From contig NC_087066.1 of the NCBI RefSeq assembly GCF_963678635.1, forward strand, positions 3,148,485 through 3,212,484: 64,000 nucleotides of DNA, given 5' to 3'. Of this stretch, positions 47,013 to 56,799 are shown one piece after another (position 1 is the stretch's first letter; every line of letters starts with the position of its first letter). The translations under genes and the position numbers were made by a program. The stretch is from Symsagittifera roscoffensis (Eukaryota; Xenacoelomorpha; Acoela; Convolutidae). The notes beneath the pieces were generated by a model, which made no database searches, had not been told where the DNA came from, and was given only the letters and a program-made list of their open reading frames with translations.

Positions 47013-47899
47013 CCCGGGTTGACCTTCATACACCGAAAATGCTTTTCACCCAATTCCATATGTCAAGTGTGTGGAAAAATGCTTGTTATACAATTTTCAT
47101 ACAATTTCGAAAAATGGTTGAAAAAAGAATTAACTAACTTTGCCGCTGTTTGATTTTAATAAAACAGTCTGGTGATTAGAAAAACCGAAATTTTCGTTTT
47201 TTTAAAAAATTGCATATCATACAGTTCCCAAATATAGAAATTGTAAGAATGGCATTTTTTGATGGCGACAATTTTTTTTGCAAATAATTTTGAAATTGCC
47301 CTAAATTTTTTTGTCAACCGCAAATTGAATTGTGTACGCAAACAAACATTTTCCAAAAATTATTTTTTGCATGAAAGTTTTTTTTTGTGTGCATAACGTA
47401 GTCCTAGATACAATAATGTTGGCTTTTTTTTCTTTTTCGTTTTATATTAACGCTGAAAATTCTGATTCCTTTTTCATGGCGTGTTTATGTGTGCCTTTAT
47501 CAATGTCTGGTAATTTAAAAATTCAAACTTTTAAAATAAACATCGTTGAAAAGTTTTCTAAAATTTAAAAGTTTGTAACTTTCATTATATCATTTGTAAA
47601 TGACAGCTCTAAAACAATTCAGCTCATTATCTATGCAAGACCTTCCAACCTTTGGTGACTCCAGTTTTAAGTAAACCAAGGTCTTTGTCACTTGTGTTCG
47701 GTTACAAACACAACCCAAAAGTTTTCAGAAACTAAATTTAGAAACAAAAAATCAACTTTTTGGTTTATGGAAAAACATATATCATTCAATTTTAGTGTAT
47801 GTAAAAATACTTTTCATAGAAACTTCTGTGGGTATGAATTTGTATAACAAAAAATTTCTCATATATGGAAATTGTATGGTAAGAAGTTTTTGTCAACCC
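47013..47899. mobile_element. TIR element of 0.9 kb, copy 2
   Basis: It begins CCCGGGTTGACC and ends TTGTCAACCC, colinear with 9584-10501 over the whole length, with many substitutions. The subterminal CATAC boxes are more degraded than in copy 1. No coding capacity is seen, and no clear target duplication (flanks CTGTA and TTAAT). Confidence 0.6.
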
Positions 47900-48096
47900 T
47901 TAATTAAACATTGGATAAAGTCTTTTCGCCCAGTTTTGGGTGGAAAAGAACATTACTTAATCCATAGTTCCTTCCGATCACTTTCAGTGACGCGTTTGGA
48001 ACATTAGTGTTCAGAGATGTGTCTAATATGAACTTTCATATTTGGTTTCTTCAATCGGCTGTGTTTCTATGTGAATGAATTAATTTTCTGTTTTAG

Positions 48097-48114
48097 AAGC
48101 AGACTACCAAACAA
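48097..48114 (+). CDS. PLAT gene microexon of 18 nt (proposed)
   Basis: A strong acceptor TTCTGTTTTAG and a consensus donor GTAAGT flank exactly 18 bases. They are open in the phase-1 frame and join D or D' to E without changing frame (adds EADYQT and leaves Asn-Thr at the junction). Both sites are of high quality, which is unusual by chance so close together. It would lengthen the loop before PLAT-2 by six residues. Confidence 0.45.
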
Positions 48115-48487
48115 GTAAGTAAAAAACTTCAGAGTGACTCACATCATTTTCGAAAAACAAAATCCTGACTTTCACCATGCAGTCGCCCACCTATATGTTA
48201 CAATATTGCAATCAACTGTCACAGGAAGACAGGAATTAAGTTATTTTAAGTGACATCATCTTATGGCATCATTTCAAAGCTCATAATTGCTACAAGGCTG
48301 AGCCGATAACATTTCTCAAAGTGATTTTTCTAAATTACAACTGGGCTCAAACAAACGGCTTATGATACTCAGAGTTAGCTTCGCACAAATAAGATCAAGG
48401 AAAACCGTGAAATCACTTTTTTAACATAGAGTCTTATCTCTTAATTGATGCTGCGCTCAACAATATGAGTTTTGATAAATTTTCTAG

Positions 48488-48638
48488 ACACCGTTTATGG
48501 GTTTTGGATCAAAACTGGTCGCATGGAGCAGACTGATAATGAAATGGAAGTGTGGATGGAGCTAGAGGGGAAAACAGGACTGACCTCTGGACCGATGAAG
48601 TTCTACGACCCAACTGAGAATCATTTCACCAACCAAAA
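48488..48638 (+). CDS. PLAT gene exon E: N-terminal half of PLAT domain 2
   Basis: 151 bases, acceptor TTTTCTAG, donor GTCAGT. It enters in phase 1 and leaves in phase 2. VYGFWIKTGRMEQ opens a typical PLAT strand (xxVxIxTG), and EVWMELEGKTG is the diagnostic strand-turn motif of the family. The last bases AA plus C from exon F make Asn. It is single-copy, unlike its PLAT-1 neighbours. Confidence 0.75.
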
Positions 48639-48848
48639 GTCAGTTATATTTCAGGCCCCGGATTTAAGTTATAATTAATTAATTTTTGTAGTTTACTGAT
48701 ATTTCTGAGAAAATGAAGGGAATTTACTAATCACAGAGATGCGCTTTATTTCAACTATTTTGTTAAAATTCTCAAGAAAACCGACAGTATTTTTTAAATT
48801 GAAAAGACATCATTTGGCATTATCTCCAAGTCCTGTAATCACATCCCG

Positions 48849-49136
48849 CACTGGAGTCCCATGGATAATAATCGAGTATATTGTGATTTTATAGTCAGTA
48901 TCTAAAAAGTTACAAAAATAATCGATTATAGTCCTTTTTTAAATGGATTTTAGTACCAGTATTTTTTTAAATACCAGTATAATTCATTATAATTGATTAT
49001 AATGGATTTTATTGATGTAAGAAATACTCGGACTATAATCCATTTTTGATGGACTATAATCAATTATTTTTGTAATTTTATAGATACTGACAATAAAATG
49101 ATAGAATAATCGATTATTATTCATGGAACTCCAGTG
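48849..49136. mobile_element. Palindromic MITE, 288 bp
   Basis: It starts CACTGGAGTCCCATGG and ends with the inverted CCATGGAACTCCAGTG-like sequence. The arms of about 90 bp or more are near-perfect inverted copies (GTTACAAAAATAATCGATTA against TAATCAATTATTTTTGTAA). The middle carries further ATTATAATGGATT palindromes. Degraded relatives lie at 49140-49215, 49600-49790 and about 50005-50050. No coding capacity. Confidence 0.65.
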
Positions 49137-49396
49137 CGATGGATCTAGTGATTATTATACATCATAATAATTTTTAATTAATTATAATCCATTATAATAG
49201 GTTACAATGTGTTTTTTGAGAAGAATTTATGAATTTTGCATTTTTTTTTCAAAGCTTTCTCATTTCTCATTTCGTGCAGTTGCTACATATTACGTTCCAT
49301 AAAGTTTTCTTTTTCACTCAGATTTTATTTTTTAAGTTTTCGCTACTTTTCCTATGCTGACGAAAACTCCGTCGCCTCTTTTAACAAAATTTAAAC

Positions 49397-49600
49397 GGGG
49401 GGGGGGGGGGGTGGGGGTTTGGGGTAAACTGTAATTGGGGTAGGGTTGGCGGTAAACTTTAGTAAACATGGGGGTGAGCGTAGGAATAAACATATTGGAG
49501 TGGTTTAAATGCGGGTGTGAGGTGGGGGTAAATGCGGATGGGGGGACAAAGTTAGAGGGGACGGTTAATTTGAGCAGGTTTAGATTGCGAGTAGGCCGTA
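49397..49600. repeat. G-rich tract
   Basis: A run of 15 G followed by GGGGG, TTTGGGGT, TTGGGGTAGGGTTGG and further GGGG blocks to about 49570. Several blocks of three or more G within short distances could fold as G-quadruplex DNA, or RNA in the PLAT pre-mRNA (intron E-F). The pattern is irregular, so it is not a telomere array. Confidence 0.6.
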
Positions 49601-50154
49601 AAAATGTAGAGATTATAATCCGTTATAAATAGTTACAATGGATTTTAATGGATTGTGTTTTTTTTTAAAAAAAATTGATTACAAAGACAGTATAATCGAT
49701 TTCGTGGTCTAAACTTGCAACATTAATGGATTAAAATGACAACTTTTTGACAACAATTTTCCATTATAATCGATTATTATCCATTGGAGATTTGGTTAGA
49801 GGCTTTATATTAGAAAAATGAAAATTATAAACCTTTCCGGTTCATCTAACCACAAATGAAATTTTCTGGTTTTCTCTCAAACTCGCTACTTTTCTTGATA
49901 CATAAATCATGGAAAAAGATTGTTTTTGCTGTTAAAGCAGCAAATCTTTGACTGGAAATTCAAAAAATGTTCATAAGCATCGATTATATAGACAACATTT
50001 TTGTCAACAAACTTCCATTATAATCAATTTTTATCCACGAAACTTTGGTGAGGCAAACTATTAACTTCAAAAACACAAGGTCTAAATGAGCGGCAAAACA
50101 ACGATTTACGCGCACAATAACACTCGTGCCGAATGGAAACGAAGTGGAGCAACC

Positions 50155-50371
50155 GGTCGCGGACCAAGTGAACAATCTCCTCCCTAAATCAATTTAGGGG
50201 GCGGGGGAGGGGGGGAGAAAGTTCACTTGGTTAGAGCAGCTTGGTTTTTCAGCCAATCAGACTTGAGCATAGTACATGCAGGCCTTACGTCTTGAGTTTG
50301 CCATTTAATTTTAGGGGGAGATTGTTCACTTGGTCTTTTAAAGGGGGAGATTGTTCACATGGGCCGCGACC
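50155..50371. mobile_element. Foldback/TIR element, 217 bp
   Basis: The left end GGTCGCGGACCAAGTGAACA and the right end (reverse complement GGTCGCGGCCCATGTGAACA) match over about 29 bp with three mismatches. The AAGTGAACAATCTCC box recurs inside. A partial relative in the opposite sense is at about 11991-12057. It is non-coding and lies in intron E-F. Confidence 0.6.
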
Positions 50372-50664
50372 GCTAATCAACAACGCCGCGTTTGAAGTTA
50401 GCTAACTGTTCTGAGTCTGCTAAAATCCCTAGCACCACAGAAGCAATTTCAATTTTTCTGGTTTTTGGAGATTTCTATTTTTCCTGTTTTCTCACTGATC
50501 AAAAATATATAATTTTTTGTTGCTGGCTGATCTATTTTTTTCTCACTGGGGTAGATTGATGAAAACATTCAAAAAACCTTACACCGAACGAATACCAACC
50601 ACAACTGTATATTTTGACGGCCAATTATTTATTCGAGAACTCTAACAATTATTATTTGTTTCAG

Positions 50665-50764
50665 CTGGGGAGTATTGTTCAAAGCGTTTCCAGATGTGGG
50701 AGAACTGAAAAAGTTAGTGGTTTGGACTGAAGGCTCAACCAAAGATTTATGGTTTCTGGAATCA
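50665..50764 (+). CDS. PLAT gene exon F: C-terminal half of PLAT domain 2
   Basis: 100 bases, acceptor TTTGTTTCAG, donor GTAAGT, phase 2 in and 0 out. FKAFPDVGELKKLVVWTEG and KDLWFLES match the closing strands of PLAT domains and parallel exon B of PLAT-1. The splice signals are close to consensus. Confidence 0.78.
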
Positions 50765-51218
50765 GTAAGTTCTACAAAGTCTCAATGATTTCTAGCTTTG
50801 CTGTCTTTTTCTAAACTTGAAAAAGGACTTGTTTGTCTAATGAAGGACGGACTTTCAGGCGGTAGTTAATTTTGGTATGATTTTGCAAGGCAGTAAATCT
50901 TCTAAAGGAACTCGGTGTGGTTTAGCAAGTTATTAATTTCCATCCTGCGTTATACGAAAAACGAGTATTGCTTATCTCGCTTTAGTAAGTACCTGACAAT
51001 GTCTCTTTTTTCCCGAAGTTTTCTTCAGCTTTAAAAACTAATGACAATTGTTGAAATCGTTTCCAATGAATGAACAAACTTATCACGAGTATACTGTAGA
51101 ATGAACTGGATTTGAGTAATTTCAGAAATTTGAAGCTATATAAATTTTGTGAATATACCTCAACTGGTAAATACAATTTACTTACGAGAAAACCATGCTT
51201 CTCTTTCTACTTTTTCAG
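50765..51218. other. Intron F-G
   Basis: A 454-bp intron with no internal feature. It ends in CTTTTTCAG. Confidence 0.6.
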
Positions 51219-51254
51219 GTCAATGTATCGGTTCACGAGAAATTCAACGGGTGA
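51219..51254 (+). CDS. PLAT gene terminal exon G
   Basis: The acceptor TACTTTTTCAG is followed by 11 codons (VNVSVHEKFNG) and TGA. The first residues complete the last PLAT-2 strand, so the domain ends almost exactly at the C-terminus. Confidence 0.72.
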   Translation, partial: VNVSVHEKFNG

Positions 51255-51310
51255 AAATGCAAATATCCAAAGTCAATAGATCAACTTAATGCTTAAGTTG
51301 TGAAAGAGAA

Positions 51311-51316
51311 AATAAA
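51311..51316 (+). terminator. Polyadenylation signal of the PLAT gene
   Basis: An AATAAA hexamer lies 57 nt after the TGA of exon G, in a position typical for a short 3' UTR. The sequence after it is T-rich (ATTGTTAGTCTTT). Cleavage would be expected 10-30 nt downstream. Confidence 0.55.
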
Positions 51317-52030
51317 TTGTTAGTCTTTACTATTAAAAATATCTTATGTTTTTCGTGAAAAAATTATAATAATACTAAATTATTTCCAGTATGGAGAAAC
51401 ATTCATCAATTTAAAATATAAAAAAGCCCACAAAGGCGATCCGCGGTACAGATTGTAAATTACAGATTAGGAGTAATAAACGCAATTGTTTTTTTTTCAG
51501 GAAAAAGTCTTAAAATTTGTTCACACTGAATTTCGATTTTTGCGGTTTGACTTGTGATATTTTTTCTAAGTTCAGTGTATATATATTGTTAAAAGAAGGG
51601 CAAACTCCACTATCGAACAGCAAAAAAGGTAACGATTTCACCTGATTGACATCATAAATTGTTCTACAAACACAAAGAGCTTTGAGGCCATCTATTTTTT
51701 CTTCGAAAAACAAAAGTTGAAGGCTCTTGAAAAAACAAGTCTTTTTTCACTTTCCTTGCGTTCATTGCTCTTTTCCAACTGTTAGTTGGCTATGTTTATA
51801 GTTCTAAGGTTTTGAAGAACGGGAAAAAATTTGAAATGGCATCTTGTGTACTATGAATATCAAAAAACATGTAAACAAAAAAACTCTGAGTGAAAAAAGT
51901 GTAAATAAAAACAAAATCATGTACAAAACAAAACGAAAATAAATCAAAACAAAAACTTTGCAGTTGGGACCATAAGAAGGATTACTTAAGACAATGAAAG
52001 TATAAAGGACAGGGTGCTATGAAAAATAAA
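51317..52030. repeat. Degenerate copy of the intronic array module
   Basis: At 51494-51620 the sequence follows the array module (TTTTTCAGGAAAAAGTCTTA, then TTGCGGTTTGACTTG), and at 51745-51795 it carries the TTGCGTTCATTGCTCTTTTC hairpin block. No C exon is left. It implies that copies of the module existed downstream of the present gene end. Confidence 0.5.
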
Positions 52031-52035
52031 CAAAA

Positions 52036-52560
52036 ATGCGCTCACACATAATGGATATGCAGAAGAGGCGTAGAGTTAGATATCAAAAAACAACACCCTT
52101 ATCAAAACATAAGGGGGAAATCTACAACCATAACCTAAAAATTCTATCAGTGAAACCTTTAAGTGATAAGAAAAAACTCATTTTAACTGTGCTTTATAAA
52201 TCTTCAGACTTTCGATTAGATGAAACTTTAGACAACCTGAAAGATCACTTGCTGAGTGTAAAAAGCCAGTGTAACTTGAAACACATACTTTGTGGCGATA
52301 TATACAAAAAATATGTTTGAAGATAACAAAATTGCAAGAAAATTTCGCAACACACTATTAACTCATGGCTTGCAGCCATGATTAACGTTCGGCCCAACAA
52401 AAAAGAGCTAAAACCCAGACCTGGATCAATGATTTTTTCACAAAACTTTCAAGCTCAGCTGAAACATTTTTACTGCAAAATCAGATCATTATCTTGTTTA
52501 ATTAAAAACAGGTGACACGTTGGGCGAAATTGAATGACTTTTTTTCGTCAATGGTAATGA
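52036..52560 (+). pseudogene. LINE endonuclease remnant
   Basis: A 94-codon frame (52036-52320) ends in LKHILCGDI, matching the (I/V)xGDxN block of APE-type endonucleases of non-LTR retrotransposons. Downstream, in shifting frames, come KFRNTLLTHGLQP and AKSDHYLV, the blocks before and at the catalytic His of SDH. The catalytic Asn of GDxN is replaced and several stops occur, so the enzyme is dead. Clade (CR1- or Jockey-like) cannot be fixed by eye. Confidence 0.6.
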
Positions 52561-53199
52561 GCATGCACTTCAAAAGATTTCAGTCAAAAAAAACAGCTAG
52601 ACCCCAATGATTCGATTTACAAAGACTTACGTTTTTTTTTTCTCCCAGTGCATTGGCGACCTTATTTTTATGCCAAAAGAAACTTTGCTATCAGCAGTGA
52701 TTGAAACTTTTTCTGAAAAAAGTTTAATTTCGGCCAAAATCATTAAAATTCGGGGAACAATAAGATAACAATTTAGCAGCAAAAAATTTTTTACAGAAAA
52801 ATCATAATTTTTATTACGGAAGAAGCTTGGGAAATATAAATATATAGGTATACAGCAGAAATGTTAATCAAGACTACATAAATCAGTTTTACAACAAAAA
52901 CTAAACTATCAAAAGACAGTTTAGATTTTGTTTGTAATTAGTTGAAAAAACTGATGGACATCACAATAATCAGATAGTAGAGTTTGATCCGGACACAATG
53001 AACGACTCTTTTGTGAAGATAGGAAAGACACTAGCAAAATTTTTGAGCTGCTAATGAATTGGGAATGGTGAAAACAGCAACCGCCTCAAAAGTCCTTATG
53101 AAAACAAGTGACCACAAAACAAACGTTTCGCAAATTCAAAAATTGAAAAACACGCCATTGGACTGGGAAAGTGATAATAATTATTTTTTAAAGTAATAA

Positions 53200-53790
53200 A
53201 AAATGCCGTATGTGGTTATCTTGCTATGCTTTTTTTTCAATCGCTGCTCAGAGAGCAGTTTTTTCCCACAGTTATTAAAGTTACAAGAGTAGTACCACGA
53301 TTTAAAAGTCAAAATAAAGATAAATGCGGAAAACTACAGAACAATTTTCTTACTTGCATTTATTAGTTAAGTTCCTGAAAAACCAATATATAGCAAAATG
53401 ACTAATGGTTTCAAAAAGGAAAAAATTTGTTGCCAAATAAATTTGGATATCAATAAAAAAAATCAACAGTAGACGTTAGTTTAGAAGTTGTTGAGACCAT
53501 TTTAAATCAATTATCAGCCAAAACTGCATGTGCTTTTTCTGAGTTTTCCTGAATTTTTGACATTGTCGATCACTCGAATTGTCTTGCAAAACGTTTTCGA
53601 TATGGATTTTAATACATTTCTGGGCTGGGCTCGGTTCGGTTCTGGGCCCCTACAGTTCGGTTCTGGGCTCCTTAAATTTTCACTTTTATGAAGTTATTGA
53701 TCTTCCTGAAGTGATCATTTTCGCAGACGACACATATTTCTTTGGCAAAATAAAAATCTGGAGGGTAAATCACTGTAAGGTGAATTAGAA
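53200..53790 (+). pseudogene. LINE reverse transcriptase remnant
   Basis: REQFFPTVIKVTRVVPRFK near 53250-53310 fits the fingers block (FPxxLKxAxVxPxxK). GSVLGPYSSVLGS near 53640 fits QGSxLGPxLFxLY. IFADDT at about 53717-53734 retains the FADD catalytic motif. A 69-codon frame (53579-53788) covers the last two. It is in the same orientation and order as the endonuclease remnant, so one LINE of about 1.8 kb is left, with the rest deleted. Confidence 0.65.
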
Positions 53791-53799
53791 CGCTTTTCT

Positions 53800-56480
53800 T
53801 ATGGGTGGACCAGTCTTTTTCAACAGTCTGTTGGCCATGTTTCAATTACCACCCTGTAGAAAATCACTTTGATGAGATATTCAATGGCAGAGTAATTTAA
53901 AACACCTCTAACTTGACCAAAACAAATTGTTAAAAGACGGAATCATCTATGGGCAGTACTTCATACTGAGACGAATAAAGTCGTTTATGAAGTACAAAAT
54001 ATTAACTTTCGACAATTTTGCAAAAAAATAAAGCGTTTGTTTTTAAGAATAATTGCAAAAAGGTAAACCAAAAAAAATAGTGTTTTTTGTTGAAAAACTG
54101 TGTTCGAAAAGCAACTCAATTCAAGTTTTTTTTAAAATTGCGACGCATTCAACAATTTTTTTAATTGTTTTGTTTGATAAAATAGTTAGAACTAAAAAAC
54201 ATAATTGTTTTGGATTCTTGAACGCTGTAAATACTCTTAAATAGGATAAGTTTTGCTAAATTTTTCAAGGAATTTTTTCAGAAAATTTCGGGCTCAAATT
54301 AATTTTTTTTGCGGTTTTCGCGGTTAATTTTTTTTTTCAAATTTGTTTAATTTTTTTTGTTGAGAGAAAAGCAATGTTCACTTACGAAACTCAACGTTGT
54401 AAGAGTCTCAAAAAACATGACCCCTTTCTAGTTTCGAAATTTCATTTCAATTTTTAATAATCAGGTCTTTTTTTTTCTGTTTCATACCGTTTATGATTGT
54501 TTTCCAACAAGTTGATGGCAATTTTTGTTCGTTGCGATTTAAAAGAAACCCCTAAATTAACGTTAAGGACCCGTTCTACGACAATGAAGCTTGAAAACAT
54601 CTCAAAACTTTCATTGACAGCGAAGTCTGGCAGAAGGCGAAATGATTTCGAAAAGTATTGAAACATGCATCAATTAATTTTTTTTTCAGGTTACGAAGAA
54701 AAATTAAAATATAATTGGCCTTCAATAGTAAAGAAATCAACATTGCTAAAAAAAGTTACGGCCACGCAGTTAGTCATCTTTTTTCTTTCATTTTCTGACA
54801 CATTTTGCAAAATCAAGAAGCAACGCGAAAGCGAAAACCTTGAAAAGTATTCTTTTTTATCAAAAATGTTTTAACAACTATTCTTTAAAAATAAACTCAA
54901 CTCATCTCCATTTTCTCTGTAGTGTTTGAAAACTTAACTTAGCGTGTCATAAGTTAATTAAACTTGAAATGGTGGAAAAATACTTATTCCAAAAACTTTT
55001 TCATAGCATATCTCAGTTCAAAAACAACGCGGTAACAAAAAACTTCAGGCAACACCGTAACCAAAAACTTCAAATTTAAAAAGGGAAGTTTTGCAATTTA
55101 GATGGGAACGTCGACGTTTGTCCTTTAAAAGCTTTGTGGGCTTTGTGAACATTGCTCACTTATAGTTATAATAATTATTTGTTCTTTCTTTTTTCCTGGG
55201 CTGAAAAGATTTTGGTCAAGCCTCCATATTTGTTAAAATGAAATTTCTTGTTATTACGGATATTTGCCTCAGCATCAAAAAAAGAAATTACCTTTTTCCA
55301 TTTGGGTATCAAGTGAAGAACGATTGCATGTATGCCATGGTGCAAGGTGAGCCAAATTAATTCATTATCTTAGATATTTGGAAGCCTTGCAATGTTATTT
55401 TGTTCATTATGTTGTAAGATTCGGTGAAAGTATAGTGACAACTCTGGGCTTCGTGGTTTTTTGTTTGTTTTTTTTCTCTAAAAAGTCTTAAAATGCACTA
55501 ATAGCTACAAGGTGCTTTCATGCATATTCTTGCACTTATGGATGCATTTAAAAATGTATGCGTTTTTCGAGTTCTATTGAAAATCATCTGCTAAAATAGG
55601 AACACTGCGTTTTCGAATTAAGAAAGCGGTAAAAGCGTGATCACAAAAAACGAACTGAAAAAAACTTCAAAAAGCTATTATAACGAAAGAAGTGCATTCG
55701 TACTTATTAATGCATATATGAATGCCCTCAGGTAAACATGCACTTATATGGCAAGCAAATTAAACTCTCCTTTTTTGAAACTGAATTGGCACGAATAAGG
55801 GTGATCGACTTCTACTTTCAAAAATGGAATTTAATTGTTAGATTCCACTGCGGTATAAAAATCTACCTAATAACCCAATTTTCTCAAAATGGGTTAATTT
55901 TATCCAAAAAGCAATCATAGTTTCCTCTTAAATTTCAAATAGTTTCAAAGCCTTTCTTCCATTGTAAATCAAAAATTGAAGTATTTAAAAAGTCAGGCAT
56001 TTTTGCTTCCTTGTGTCCAATGACTCTTTTCCAACTGTATGTCGGCTGCGTATTCGTATGATTTTTTCACTTTTTTATTTAAAAATAGATATTTTTCATA
56101 CTAATTTGTTTTAAAGTTAAAGATTGAAGCAACTTACAATTTCGTAAGGTCGTGTGTCTCTTTTGGTCTTTTGAATTTGGAAATGGCGCAAAACATAAGA
56201 TTGACTTTTGGTTATGAAAATAGTTTTATTGATATCGCAAAATACTGGAGAGGTTTTTCAATTTTGACTTGCAGAAGAAACAATTTTTGTCTCAAATTTG
56301 TTCTAAATGTCAAATATTGTTTCTTAAACTTTCCCCGAAAAGATGGTCTGTTAATTATCTGATTTTCTCTGATTCTCCATCCATTCAAAATATAGTTTAA
56401 GCACAGTCAAAATATCCTCGATTTCGATGGCGCACATTCAAAAAATTTGTCGAGCGCAGTCAAAGCATAAACAATTAAAG
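53800..56480. repeat. Degenerate array-module DNA, no gene
   Basis: Blocks of the 19-41-kb intronic module recur in degraded form: the hairpin block at about 53812-53838 (TTTTTCAACAGTCTGTTGGC), TTCAG plus GCGGTTT at 54280-54330, GTTTCATACCGTTTATG at 54479, the ATGCACTCAGG-like block at 55530-55740, and CTCTTTTCCAACTGTATG at about 56022. No intact B or C exon was found. Short frames (for example 54665-54874) are chance. Confidence 0.45.
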
Positions 56481-56489
56481 AGACAAGTC

Positions 56490-56780
56490 GAACATAACTA
56501 ATTTAGTTTGGTCGAAAAAATCGAATTATGCCGAAATTTGATCAATAGAGTCTAAATTTTTCTAAACTTAGACAATAAAGTTGAAATATGTTAAATTTTG
56601 CTCAAGAAAGTCAAAAAGATGCCAAATTTTATTTGAAGTGCGAAATACGCTGAATTTTGGTCGAAAAGGTTGAAATATGCCAAAATTCCGTCAAAAAAGT
56701 CAAAATATGGCACATTTATGATGAGAAAATCAAAATATGTCAAAACTTGATCAAGACGGTCAAAACATAAGTCGATCATT
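56490..56780. repeat. Degenerate minisatellite, unit about 36-40 bp
   Basis: A loosely repeated phrase of the form GTCAAAATATGCCAAATTTTGATCAA-AAA recurs about six to eight times with indels (for example TCGAATTATGCCGAAATTTG, GTTGAAATATGCCAAAATTC, GTCAAAATATGGCAC, ATCAAAATATGTCAAAACTT). Copy-to-copy divergence is high. The open minus frame 56591-56824 is a by-product. Confidence 0.55.
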
Positions 56781-56799
56781 TCTGTCCATGTTAACGAAA

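Larger units (their letters stand above)
10767..51316 (+). other. PLAT/LH2-domain gene with tandem exon arrays (locus span)
   Basis: Plus-strand exons, all with GT..AG borders and matching phases, make one gene: A (10767-10914), B (three copies), C (nine copies), D, D', an 18-nt microexon, E, F and G, then AATAAA. PLAT-1 is A+B+C and PLAT-2 is E+F+G. Shared hallmarks are an opening Tyr-Gly strand, an IFVKLIGS or MELEGKTG strand turn, a (V)GE(I/L)xKL strand and a closing (L/F)L(D/E)xV strand. PLAT domains are beta-sandwiches that bind lipid or protein partners at membranes or secreted surfaces. The 5' exons, any signal peptide and the rest of the protein lie upstream or were not recognised. 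Exons A and D-G are single-copy, so this is one gene with amplified internal exons rather than three gene copies. Confidence 0.7.
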
